From Bacteroidota bacterium (GTDB lineage: Bacteria > Bacteroidota > Bacteroidia > Chitinophagales > Chitinophagaceae), in the NCBI GenBank assembly GCA_016712665.1, contig JADJQP010000011.1, positions 15,156 to 79,155 of the forward strand: a stretch of DNA of 64,000 bases. Direction: 5' to 3'. Below are positions 27,599 through 39,800 of this stretch, one piece after another. The stretch's first letter is position 1; every line of letters starts with the position of its first letter. A program made the translations under genes and the position numbers. The notes below the pieces were generated by a model. That model made no database searches. It saw only the letters and a list, made by a program, of their open reading frames with translations, and was not told the DNA's origin.

Positions 27599-28546
27599 AT
27601 GAGAAATATCAAGATTATTGAGGTGAAGTCTGAAATTGGTGCCGGCACCCGAGGAGCAAGCTTGGGTATTGATGCACTAAAGGTGGCCGCTTTAGATTAC
27701 ATGAGTAATTTCTTCGTTAATTTTCCGAGTGATATTGTTGAAACCGAAAATAACTTACTATACGAACCCATTGAAAGTCCTTATGCAAAACGTATCAAAG
27801 GGGTAAAGCTAATGTTTGGCCGAGTGGCTGAGGCGGTTGAAAACAATTTACGCTCCGGTTTATTCCCTCTGGTACTGGCTGGTGATCATAGCAGTGCGGG
27901 AGGTACTATTGCCGGTATCAAAATGGCCAAGCCAAAAAGTAGATTGGGTGTTGTATGGATTGATGCACATGCCGACATGCATTCGCCTTATACCACACCG
28001 AGTGGGAATATGCATGGCATGCCTTTAGCCGTTTCGCTGGCTGAAGACAATTTAGATTGCCAGGTACATCAGCCGGACGCACAAACATTAAAACAGTGGG
28101 AAGAATTAAAAAACCTTGGAAAAATTTGTCCCAAAATATTGCCGGAAGATGTTGTTTTTATTGCGCTTCGTGACACCGAAAAGGAGGAAGATTACATTCT
28201 CAAAAAATTAGGCGTAAAAATAATTCCGGTTTCTGAGGTTCGCAAAAAAGGGGTAGAACATGTGGTACGCCAAACCTTATTGAGTTTACAGCAATGTGAT
28301 GATATTTATGTATCCTTTGACGTTGATAGTTTAGACAGCAGCATTTCGCGCGGAACCGGTACTCCGGTTCCTAATGGACTAAGGGAGCGAGAAGCTGAAG
28401 ATTTGCTAGCCAGTCTAATGCAAAATCACAAAATTTGCTGTTTTGAAATAACCGAAGTAAACCCCACTTTAGATAAAGAAAATCTGATGGCAGAAATCGC
28501 ATTCAATATTCTTCAGCGAAGCGTAAACATCTTATTGATGAATTAA
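27599..28546 (+). CDS. rocF: Arginase
   Basis: Binuclear manganese hydrolase converting arginine to ornithine and urea. ATG 27599 is chosen over an upstream ATG at 27581 because a -7 promoter box lies between them. All metal ligand blocks of the ureohydrolase fold are present: LAGDHSSAGG (usual GGDHS, with Ala for the first Gly), WIDAHADMHSP, and SFDVDSLDS; EITEVNPTLD follows. An additional loop TPSGNMHGMPLAVSL contacts substrate. 315 residues. Agmatinase or formimidoylglutamase cannot be excluded by eye, but the SGNMHGMPL loop favours arginase. Confidence 0.88.
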   Translation: MRNIKIIEVKSEIGAGTRGASLGIDALKVAALDYMSNFFVNFPSDIVETENNLLYEPIESPYAKRIKGVKLMFGRVAEAVENNLRSGLFPLVLAGDHSSAGGTIAGIKMAKPKSRLGVVWIDAHADMHSPYTTPSGNMHGMPLAVSLAEDNLDCQVHQPDAQTLKQWEELKNLGKICPKILPEDVVFIALRDTEKEEDYILKKLGVKIIPVSEVRKKGVEHVVRQTLLSLQQCDDIYVSFDVDSLDSSISRGTGTPVPNGLREREAEDLLASLMQNHKICCFEITEVNPTLDKENLMAEIAFNILQRSVNILLMN

Positions 28547-28597
28547 TCCTCTTTTAGCACCTACCACTCGTTACGAATTACAACTCAAAAAAAATAA

Positions 28598-29647
28598 ATG
28601 ACTCCAGAATTATTATCCTATTTAAGATGCCCAGTTAGTAGAGAGCCGTTAGAAATGGAAGTACTGGAAACCGGTACCAAACAGTACAACGGAACAGAAA
28701 AAGAGATTATCCTAAATGGCATTTTAAGAAGTAGCGTTTTCATTTTTCCAATCATAAATGGAATCCCAAGATTAACCGTGGAGGCATTTATAGATTATGA
28801 ACCCTTTTTGGCAAAACATGTTAAGGACTTTGTTGCCATAAAAGAAAAAATAAATATTACCTATCATGGACTTCTTCAATTTGTTTTGAAAAAAAATAAA
28901 AAAACGAAAAAAAGTTTCTCTCAGGAATGGGGCTTGTTTAATTATGAAGAGGACAAGGTATGGGATGCAGATACCGAGGGCATGCTACAACGCTTTCTGC
29001 AGGAAAATGACGAAACCAAAGAATCCTTAAATGGCAAATTGATTTTAGATGCCGGATGCGGTAACGGCTTGCTGAATCAGTCCATAGCTGCCTGTGGCGC
29101 CACCATTATCGGTATGGATTTTAGTCAAAGTATTGAACGGGCATTCGAAAAAAATACACAATCTGGGGCTTTGTTTATACAAGGCGACGTGCAATTTCCT
29201 CCCATACAATTTGATTTGTGTGATATAGTACATAGCAGTGGTGTGCTTATTTGCACCACCAATTCTGAGTTGACTTTTTCATGCCTAGAGACCTGTGTAA
29301 AAAAGGGTGGAAAAATAAGTGTTTGGCTGTATCACCCGGTAAAAGGATTAATACATAATACATTCAATTTTTTGAGAGGGTATACTTCCAAACTGCCACA
29401 TAAGGTACAATATTATTTATATACAGTTACCCTATTGCCCATTACCTGGATTGTAAAAAAATTAAAGGGGAACAAACAAAATACCCGCGAAATGATGATT
29501 GACATTCTTGATTGGTTTTCTCCTGAATTTAGATGGGAACATGCTCATGATGAAGCAGCAGCATGGTTTTCAAAACGAAATTATACTCGAGTACAGGTAA
29601 CTACCAACGAACTGTTTGGATTTAATATTATTGGTTATAAAAACTAA
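28598..29647 (+). CDS. SAM-dependent methyltransferase with N-terminal Trm112p-like domain
   Basis: 349 residues. The first ~65 look like a Trm112p-type module (ELLSYLRCPVSREPLE...SVFIFPIINGIPRL) although only one cysteine of the usual zinc set is visible, so zinc binding may be lost. The methyltransferase core follows: SAM loop LILDAGCGNGLLNQS at about 147-161, IIGMDFSQSI, then CDIVHSSGVLIC. It is the pattern of methyltransferases in polysaccharide loci, and it lies tail to tail (4-bp overlap) with a glycosyltransferase gene. Substrate unknown. Confidence 0.8.
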   Translation: MTPELLSYLRCPVSREPLEMEVLETGTKQYNGTEKEIILNGILRSSVFIFPIINGIPRLTVEAFIDYEPFLAKHVKDFVAIKEKINITYHGLLQFVLKKNKKTKKSFSQEWGLFNYEEDKVWDADTEGMLQRFLQENDETKESLNGKLILDAGCGNGLLNQSIAACGATIIGMDFSQSIERAFEKNTQSGALFIQGDVQFPPIQFDLCDIVHSSGVLICTTNSELTFSCLETCVKKGGKISVWLYHPVKGLIHNTFNFLRGYTSKLPHKVQYYLYTVTLLPITWIVKKLKGNKQNTREMMIDILDWFSPEFRWEHAHDEAAAWFSKRNYTRVQVTTNELFGFNIIGYKN

Positions 29648-30771
29648 GGGTTAAGGGTTCTATATAAATTGTAAAACTGCTTACCGACCGAATTATACGA
29701 ATATTTTGCTATGGCGTCTTTCGAAATTTCTTCCGTATTGAATGAATCATACCGGTCAATCATGCAATTCATTTTTTCAACCAAATCGTTGGTATCCTTT
29801 ACATTGACTTTGTATCCGTTGCTTTCGTCAATGAGTTCTTTCACTCCGCCGATATTGGTTACAATAGCTGGTCTGCCACAACATAGTGACTCCAAAACCA
29901 CGCACGATTGGCTTTCGGTATCACTAAAAATTATTAGAGACTGACTTTCTTTTATCTCTGTCGCAATTTGCTTGTAGGAAACTTCCCCCTTAAAGACAAT
30001 TACGCTATTGAGTAATTGCTTTTCATTTGCTACTTGAACATACTCCTCTTTAATACTACCGACAATTACTACCACAAAATCTTGTCGTTGTTGCCACAGT
30101 TTTTCTGCTGATTCTATAATCCCTTGAATATTTTTTAAGGGTATCATATTGGAAATATGAATAAATTGAAAGATCTCCCTTCTTTCGGGTTTCGTATACT
30201 GAAACAAAGTAGTATCCACCACATTGGAGATTACGGTAAATTCTTTTTTGGCCACCAATTGATTCATATCATCTCCCAAACTATAACTAACAGTGGTTAA
30301 CCGATCTGCATTCTTCACTACCTGTTTTGTCAAAAATCGAAACCATGTGCTTCTCGACTCAAAGTGGTCGTCTAAATATGTATTATAAATACCGTAATGT
30401 TCGGTAACAATGTATGGCATCTTGTAAAAAAACTTAAACCAGAGTGCCACCATACCTGCCTTTATGGGTATCTGAACATGCATCGCATTTGGATTCCCTT
30501 TTGTATTTCTATACCGTTTTAAAAATGTTTGATGTAGGTTAAAATAATCCCATAGGTTTGAAAGGATACTGCCCTTCTTTTTATAATAGATAGTCTCTTT
30601 CAATTGAGAATTGACTACTTGTACTGAGGTGTCATTCTTGTCGCAAAAAACAACATGCACTACTTCAATGTCAGCGAAGGCGGAAACCGCTACTGCCTGT
30701 CTTTGAATAAAATCGCCGGTAAAAATATCGTTCTCATTAGGATACCAGCTACATAACCAAATGATTTTCAT
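29644..30771 (-). CDS. GT4-family glycosyltransferase
   Basis: 375 residues with a GT-B fold. The N-terminal domain begins MKIIWLCSWYPNENDIFTGDF and includes VTEHYGIY. The C-terminal donor-binding domain has FQFIHISNMIPLKN and the nucleotide-sugar motif SDTESQSCVVLESLCCGRPAIVT at about residues 280-302, in which the family's E-x7-E pair is visible (ESQ...LES). Likely cytoplasmic, membrane-associated, adding a sugar to a surface glycan. The sugar cannot be named. Confidence 0.88.
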   Translation of the reverse strand: MKIIWLCSWYPNENDIFTGDFIQRQAVAVSAFADIEVVHVVFCDKNDTSVQVVNSQLKETIYYKKKGSILSNLWDYFNLHQTFLKRYRNTKGNPNAMHVQIPIKAGMVALWFKFFYKMPYIVTEHYGIYNTYLDDHFESRSTWFRFLTKQVVKNADRLTTVSYSLGDDMNQLVAKKEFTVISNVVDTTLFQYTKPERREIFQFIHISNMIPLKNIQGIIESAEKLWQQRQDFVVVIVGSIKEEYVQVANEKQLLNSVIVFKGEVSYKQIATEIKESQSLIIFSDTESQSCVVLESLCCGRPAIVTNIGGVKELIDESNGYKVNVKDTNDLVEKMNCMIDRYDSFNTEEISKDAIAKYSYNSVGKQFYNLYRTLNP

Positions 30772-30873
30772 GATATGTGAAAATAGAATAGCTTCATGAA
30801 TTAATCTAAAATATTTTTACAAGCATTTGCGAAGGTCCTTTCGTCATGATGCTGTCAAATGCATCAAAAGCGT

Positions 30874-33800
30874 TTATCGTATCAGATTAATATCTCCTTT
30901 TTTAGTATAAATTTTACCATCTGTCAAGCACAGATATTTAAAAATATAGAAGAAGGTATTCATGTTTGCATCTTTTTGATCCTTGTAGGTTCCATCCCAT
31001 CCACTTCTGAAATCGTTGGTTGCCCAAGCTCTTACACCCCATCGGTCATACACTTCAAATTGTATCAGCTCAACGCCTGTGGCAGTGGTAACTCTAAAAA
31101 TATCATTGACCCCATCACCATTGGGTGAGAAGGCATTCGGAATAAATACTTCATCACAGCAAGGACCCGGCTCAATGTATACGGTATCTACAATCTTACA
31201 TCCATTAGCATCCAACACTTCTACAATATAATAACCAAAATACAAATTGGTAGCCCGATCGGTAACTTGTGGTGGAGTAGTATTCCAAAGATACGTATAT
31301 GGCGATACTCCACCGATTACATTTGCCTGAGCCCATCCTTCAGCACCTTTACCAAAACAACCTAAATCTTGTTTGGTTATCAAAATACTGAGTTGATTGG
31401 TTGGAGGAGGTACATTGATAATGGTGTCCCATTCACATAATGAAGTGTCTCGTATAGTAATGGTATAATTTCCTTCTTCAAACCCATAGAATATTCCGTT
31501 TTTGTTTACATGCAATCCAGGTCTGATAAAATATGTGTAACCACCTCTACCACCGGCACCTTTCACAAAAATTTTGGCATCTTTCGCATCTGCACATGAT
31601 TCGGGTATTATGGTAAGAGAACCTGCATGCACCGGTTCTGGTTGCGGCAGCAAAAACAATGAGTCCCTTCTACAACCCATTACATCTGTGATGGTAAGTA
31701 AATGATACCCTGCGATAATATTATTGTAATATCCAGTGGGTTGTCCAAAATTATTATTTAGATGAAAGGTTAATGGAGCTACACCGCCGATCCCTTTAAA
31801 GTCGATCATTCCATTGGCATCACCAAAACAGATTGGCTCACGATATGTAATTTCGGTAATAATTATTTCATCATTTTGCTTCACATCTACAATGGTTGTA
31901 AGTGTGCAATTTAATGCGTCGGTAGCGGTAACCGTATACACCCTTGCTGGCAAGTGAGCAAAAAAGCCCAGTGGCGATTGAATACCCAAAGCTGGAGAAA
32001 TAGAATACGTGATAGTGCCGGTTCCCCCACTAGCCTGTACAGTAATGGAACCCGTGCTGTCACCATAGCAAATAACGTCTACATGTGATACAGTAGTAAG
32101 TACTATGGCTGGTGGTTCTGTAATTAAAATATTAAGAACCTGCGTGGTACATCCATTTACATCAGTAACCGTCACGGTATAATTTCCGGCAAATACATTT
32201 TGAAAATCACCGGTATTATTATTTACACCCACCGGAAGTAGGGTGTATACATACGGGATATTCCCACCGCTGGCACTCACCACTATGGCTCCGGAATTAT
32301 CCCCATGACAAATTACATTCTGAGTGGAAACCAAAACCGCAGTAAGCGGAAGCGGTTCGGTAATGGTAGCAACGGAACTGGCACTGCACAAATTGGCATC
32401 TGAAACTGATACTGTGTACGTGCCCGGTAGTAATCCTGAAAACTGCCCTGTTAAATTAACTACATTTCCGGGCTGCAAGGTATAGGTAATAGTACCGGTT
32501 CCTCCCACTGCTACTGCATTGATGGAACCATCATTATTTCCGAAACAGGATATGTTTGTTACAATAAAAGTTCCAAATGAAAGTATGGGCGGATTGACCA
32601 CAGCTACTATTGTCGTATAGGTGCAATTATTGGCATCTGTTACAGTAATAGTATAATTGCCACCAGCAAGTGCTAAAAATTGTCCGCTAACATTATTTAC
32701 ATTGGTGGGTTGCAAATTATAACTTAAAATACCGGTTCCTCCTGTACATAAAATGGAAATCGAACCGTCCTGAGCATTGTTGCAACTCACATTCGCGGCT
32801 GTTAGAGAAACCAACGTTATGGCAGGCGGTTGTGTTATGGTTATTATTGAGCTTAAGGTGCAATTATTTGCATCGGTAATGGTTACTGTGTATGTATTGG
32901 GCGACAGACCTGTAAAAGCTCCTGTGAGATTATTAATTCCTAATGGAGCAAGGCTATAAGTCAACACCCCGGTGCCGCCACTTGCATACACATTAATGGT
33001 GCCATTATTGGCCGCATTGCAGGTTATATTTGTATAAAAAGAAGAATCAATAACCAATGCCGGTGGTTGAAATACAAATACGGCTGTTGAAATAGAACAT
33101 CCGTTGGCATCGGTTGCAACAATGGTGTAGGTTACATTGCCCAGCAGATTATTGAAGGTAGCCGGCGGAACAAAATTTGCTGCCGGATTAATGGTATAGC
33201 TGATTGCCCCAGTTCAACCAGTAGTCGTTACATCGATAGTGCCATTTTGCGCACCACTACAAAGAGCTCCATTTGCGACAATGTTTGTGAAAACAAGTTG
33301 CGCAGGTTCGGTGATAGTTACCACGGTATTGAGTCCGCAACCATTTGCATCAACAATTTGCACAGTATATGTGCCTGCGATCAAATTCGAAAATACACCG
33401 CTAATATTATTGATATTGTTTGGTTGCAATGTATAGGTAATGGTACCGGTACCGCCTGTAGTATTAATAGTGATACTTCCATTATTACCGCCATTACATA
33501 AAATATTGACTACAGTTGTATTGGTTATTACCGGACCTGCAGACGTAAGAATATTGAATATACTGGTGCTTGTGCATCCACCTGCGTCTTTAACGGTGGC
33601 GGTATAAATACCAGCGCATAAATTATTAAACAAATTGTTGGCCACAAAATTGATTCCATCTAAGCTATATGTATAACCCGGCAAACCACCGATTGCAGTT
33701 ATGGTGGCTGCAGCATCGCATCCCGGAATGCAAGTAGCTGTAGTGGTAGCAACATTTGTGATAGTTGGAATATTTGGCGCTACCACTGTATGGACACTGG

Positions 33801-36800
33801 TAACAGTACAGTTATTGGCATCGATGACAGTGATGGTATAGCTACCGACTCCAACATTGGAGAAGACATTTGACAATTGATTTGCACCACCAATATTGTA
33901 ACTGTATATTGGTGTTCCGCCATTGGCAGTAATAGTAATCGTGGCATCATTGCCAGGTACACAAGTTGGTATGGTACTGATCACATTTATGATGGCAAGC
34001 GGCGTGGGTTGGCTAATAATTAAGGTAGTGGAAGTGCTGCAAGCATTGGCATCTGTTGCCACAATGGTATAGGTACCTGCGATTAGATTTGCAAACAACC
34101 CACTCTGATTGGTAATATTGCCCGGTTGTAAATTGTAGCTAATAATGCCAGTTCCTCCAGAAGCAGACACTGTAAGTGTACCGTCATTGCCTCCGTTGCA
34201 ACTTACATTTGTACTAGCAGTATTTACAAATAATACCGGTGTTGGCTCAGTAATAGTCACCAAGGTACTAATACTACAACCATTTGCATCTGTTGCTGTT
34301 AAGGTATACACAGCTGCAATCAAATTGAGGAAAAGACCTGTTTGATTATTTACATTTCCCAGCTGCAAATTATAGTTGATAATGCCGGTACCACCATTTG
34401 CCTGAGCAGTTATACTTCCGTCATTTCCTCCATTACAACTGATATTTATTGGGGTTACAGATGTCCATACAAGTTGTGTGGGTTCCGTAATTTGAATGGT
34501 AGTACTTACGGAACAGCTACTTGCATCCACTGCATTGATAGTATATATCCCTGCGGTCAAATTCGTGAAATTTCCTATCGCGTTGGTAATATTATTCGGA
34601 AGCAAGGTATAGGTAATTCCTCCGGCGCCACCGGTGGCAGTAACACTTATGGTACCATCATTTCCACCATTGCACGAAACCGGTGTGGCAATGGCATTGG
34701 TGAAAACAGGTGCATTGGGTGCAACTACTGCAAACACACTAGTAACCGTGCAATTATTAGCATCTATTACCGTAATGGTGTAGGTACCGGCACCAACATT
34801 TGGAAATACATTTGAGGCTTGACTAGCCCCACCAATATTATAGCTGTAGGCTGGCGTGCCACCATTTGCTGTGATGGTAATTGTGGCATCATTTCCCGGT
34901 ACACAGGTTGGTATGGTACTGCTCACATTTGTGATTGCAAGCGGCGAGGGTTGATTGATTACAACAGTAGTAGAGGTACTACATCCATTGGCATCTGTGG
35001 CCACTATGGTATAGGTAGCTGCTATTAAGTTTATAAAGAGCCCGCTTTGATTTGTAATATTACCGGGTTGCAAATTGTAACTAATGATGCCGGTTCCTCC
35101 TGAAGCTGTCACTGTGAGCGTTCCGTCATTGCCTCCATTACAACTTACATTCGTACTCAGGGTATTCACAAAGGTTACAGCAGTTGGTTCCGAAACGGTA
35201 ACCAAGGTACTGATGCTACAACCATTGGCATCTGTTGCGGTTAACGTATACACTCCAGCTATCAAATTAGGAAATAGGCCGGTTTGATTAGTTACATTGC
35301 CAGGCTGCAAATTATAGTTGATAGTGCCAGTGCCACCACTTGCTAACGCTGTAATGCTTCCGTCATTCCCTCCATTACAACTGACATTCGTTTGTGCTAC
35401 CGAAGTCCAAACCAGTTGTGTAGGAGAGGTAACTACCACCAAGGTGCTTACCGAACAGCCATTAGCATCCACTGCATTAATGGTATAGGTTGCCGGAGCA
35501 AGGTTTGTGAAAATACCTGTTGCATTCGTAATATTAGCAGGTAGAATGGTATAATTGATCAGCCCCAATCCACCTGTAGCTGTTACATTGATACTACCAT
35601 CATTGGCACCAAAGCAATTTACCGGATTCGAAACAACATTGGTGAATATCGGCGCTTGCGAATTAGCCAAAGTCACTACCAGTATTACTTTGCAGTCGTT
35701 TAGGTCGGCTACCAGAATGGTATAGGTACCCGCCGCCAAATTAGTGAATGTATTTCCAAGTTGTGGAGCACCTCCATTGATGGAGTATTGATACGGAGGT
35801 ATACCACCGGCAACATTAATGGTAATGCTACCATCATTACCAGGTACACACGATGGGGTCACTGTGGTATAATTCACAAGTTGCATGGGGGTTGGCTGCG
35901 CAATGGTAACTGCTGTAGAGGCCGTACATCCGTTTGCATCCGTGGCAATTATGGTATAGTTGCCAATGGCAAGAGAAATAAACAAACCCGTATTGTTGGT
36001 GATGCCCAAAGGTTGCAGCGTATAAGATATATTACCGGTTCCACCACTAGCCGTGGCTGTAAGGTTTCCATCATTTCCATTAAAGCAAAGCACATCATTG
36101 ACAATCGGCACACCCATTACTAATGCAGTTGGACTGACTACTGAAAAAGCAGTTGATAAAGTGCAACCATTTGCATCGGCACCTGTAATAGTGTAATTTC
36201 CGGCATTTAGGTTATTGAAGAAGCCTGTCTGATTAGTGATATTAGGAGGCTGAAGGGTATAATTGATTATTCCGGTTCCACCTACAATGGAAAGGGTAAT
36301 TTCGCCGTCTGCACCACCAAAACAAAGGATGTCTGTTACCACCATACTGGCAATTGCCAAGGCATTTGGCTGCGTTATAGTTACCATCGTACTTACAGAA
36401 CAATTACTTGCATCGCTAACATTTATGGTATAAACTCCTGCCAGTAAATTTGTAAAGATTCCATTTAGATTAGTAATGTTATTGGGCAAAAGGGTATAGG
36501 TTAAAGGCGCCATGCCACCGGTAGCGCTAATAGTGATACCACCATTATTATCGCCGTAACATAAAACATTACTTGTGCTTACGTTTGTTATCGATGGGGA
36601 TGAAGGATTGCTCACTACAAAAGCAGAACTAGCAGTACATCCTGTTGCATCCGTAATTGTTATCGTATAATTTCCTGCACCAATATTGGTAAACACATTG
36701 CTTGGTTGATTGCCCAAGCCGATATTGTAATTATAGGGCATCACCCCACCACTGGCAGTGATAGTGACCGTAGCGTCATTTCCGGGCACGCAAGTTGGGA

Positions 36801-39800
36801 CGGTAGAGACAATATTGGAAATTAAAATGGGCGTTGCTTGTGTTAGGGTCACTGAGGTACTAATAGAACAACCATTGGCGTCTACGGCCTGAATAGTATA
36901 AACACCTGCAATTAAAGTGGCAAATATGCCTGTAGCATTCGTAACATTATTTGGTAGCAAGGTATAATTTACGGTTCCAAATCCACCACTAGTCCCAGCC
37001 GTAATACTGCCGTCATTTCCATTATTACAGGTAATATTTGTACTTAATACATTGGCCCAAACCAACAATGGAGGCGCAATAATGGTAGTGGTACTTACGG
37101 TATTACAACCATTGATGTCTGTCGCCGTAACAGTATACACTCCGGCTATCAAATTGGAAAACAGTCCGTTATTATTATTAATATTGCCTGGCATCAAGTT
37201 ATACGTAATCAATCCCAAACCTCCTGTAACCACTGCAGTAATGGTAGCATCATTTCCGCCAAAGCAATTAACCGATGTATTAGCCAATGAGGTAAAAATT
37301 ATTGAGGCAGGTGCTGTTACAATTGCTGTAGCCACGGTAGTACAACCATTGGCGTCACTTACATTTATGGTATAATTATTTGGCCCCAGTCCTGTAAATA
37401 CACCGGTATTATTTACTAGACCGCCGGGCACTAAGGTATAGGTAATAGGTGCTGCGCCACCGTCAATCACTACTGTAATACTTCCATCGTTACTGCCATT
37501 GCAGGTAGCATTCACGGGTGTTATGTTTGAAACTATTGGAGCACCGGGTGTGCTTAATGAGACTACGTTTGTTAAGGTACAATTATTGGCGTCCGTAATT
37601 GTTATAGTATAAACACCCCCCGCCAAACCGGTAAAAAGGTTTGAAACCTGATTCGGTCCTCCTATATTATAATTATAGCCGGGTGTACCACCTGTTACAT
37701 TAACGGTAATTGTACCGTCATTTCCTGGAATACAGCTTGGCGCTACAGTTACCACGTTCACAAGTGCTAATGCCGGAGGTGCCAGTACATTAACTGTAGT
37801 GGTAATGCTACAGCCGTTTTGATCAGCTGCGATAATGGTGTAAATGCCTGCAGCCAAATTGATAAAAATACCGGTATTGTTGGTGACATTTCCCGGCTGA
37901 ATATTATAATCTTTCGAGCCTGTGCCACCGGTCGCCATTGCATTAATGGTTCCATTAAAGTTTCCAAAGCATGTTGGACTAACAAAATTAATCGATACCC
38001 AAGTCACCTGTGTTGGTTGACTTACTAAAACAGTGGTTGAGGTAGAGCAGCCATTCACATCTTAAACCGTTATGCTATATGTCCCTGGGACTAAATTATT
38101 GAAAAGTCCGGTATTATTTGTGATACCTCCCGGATTGAGTACATAGGTATAAATGCCGGTACCGCCACTTGCCGAAGCAGTGACCGTTCCATTGCTACCT
38201 CCAAAACAAGTAGGATTTGTGATGACCACATTCGCAAATAATAAAACAGGAGGATCCACCACCACAGCAATGGAACTACTGCTACATCCGGAAACATCCG
38301 TTACGATTACCGTATAGGTACCACCTGCAAGATTGTTAAAAATACCGGTTGCATTGGTTATATTATTTGGCATTAGAGTATAATTCAGCAAACCTAAGCC
38401 ACCTAAAGCCACTGCTGTAATACTACCAGTTGTACCTCCATTACATAAAACAGGTGTGGTGGCAATGCTGGTGAATGTGGGCGCTACCGGCGCAACGATG
38501 GTATACGAACTGGTAGCTGTGCACCCATTTGCATCCGTAACAATAACAATATATAATCCAAAATTTAATCCGTTAATTACATTATTTGCTTGATTAATAG
38601 CTCCAACCTGATAATTGTACGGAGCCGTACCACCGGTAACCGTTATGGTCATACTGGCATCATTGCCTGGAACGCATGTTGGAGGAACACTGGTAATATT
38701 GGTGATTACAACAGGTGAAGGCTGCGTTAAATTAAATGTGATGGTGGTGGTGCAGCCATTTAAATCGGTGGCGGTTACCACATAAATACCTGTCGCCAGA
38801 CCGGTAAAAGTACCGGTCAAATTAGTTTGATTGGTTGGTTGTAGATTATACGAAATGGGGGGTGTTCCACCCGTTACGGTGGCTTGAATGCTACCAGTAT
38901 TACCGCCGGCACAACTAACTGAAACAAAGCTGACATTGGTCCAGAACATTACCGGAATCTGTATAATATTTACATTTACAGTCACATAGCAACCATTGGC
39001 ATCGGTAATTGTAACTAAATAGTTGCCTATGGCCAAATTGTTAAAAATGCCCGTATTATTGGTAATATTGCCAGGTTGCAAGGTATAACTTAAGGGAGCA
39101 ATGCCACCACTTGCATACACATGAATGGAACCTGTGTTGCCATTATTACATAGGATGTCCTGATGCACCACACTATCAATTATGATTAATACCGGAGCGG
39201 TAATTGTTACAATTGTTTGGGTACTACAGTTGTTGATATCGGTTCCAGTGATGGTATAGGTACCCGCAGGCAAATTAGGAAACACCCCGGTTATATTGTT
39301 GACATTTCCGGGTTGCATTACATAATTTATTTGTCCATTGCCGCCAGTTGCAATTACCACTATACTGCCATTGGCCCCTCCAAAACAATTGACGTTTTGC
39401 ACAACCACATTGGTAAACTGCGGAGCATTGGGTGTGGTAACATTTACAACACTGCTTGCTGTGCAGTTATTGGCATCAGCTACCACGATGGTATAGGTAC
39501 CTTGACCCACATTGTAAAATATATTTCCCAACTGATTGCCGACTCCAATATTATAATTAATGGGTGGCTGACCTCCACTGATATTCACCGTAACTTCCCC
39601 ATTATTACCGGGTACACAGTTTGGAGGAAGTATGCTTACATTGATAATCGTCAATTGAGCAGGACTAATTAAATTGACAAGGGTTGTAGTAGTACATCCA
39701 TTGGCATCTGTAGCGGTTACTGTATAAGCACCCCCATTTAAATTCGGAAAAATTCCTGTATTATTTGTAATACCGGGGGGATTTAAGTTATAATTGATCG

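Noticed and set aside
34342..34815. 157-residue rightward ORF and similar ORFs on the plus strand at 33-41 kb
   Set aside because: They are antisense shadows of the SprB-repeat gene, with the same periodicity.
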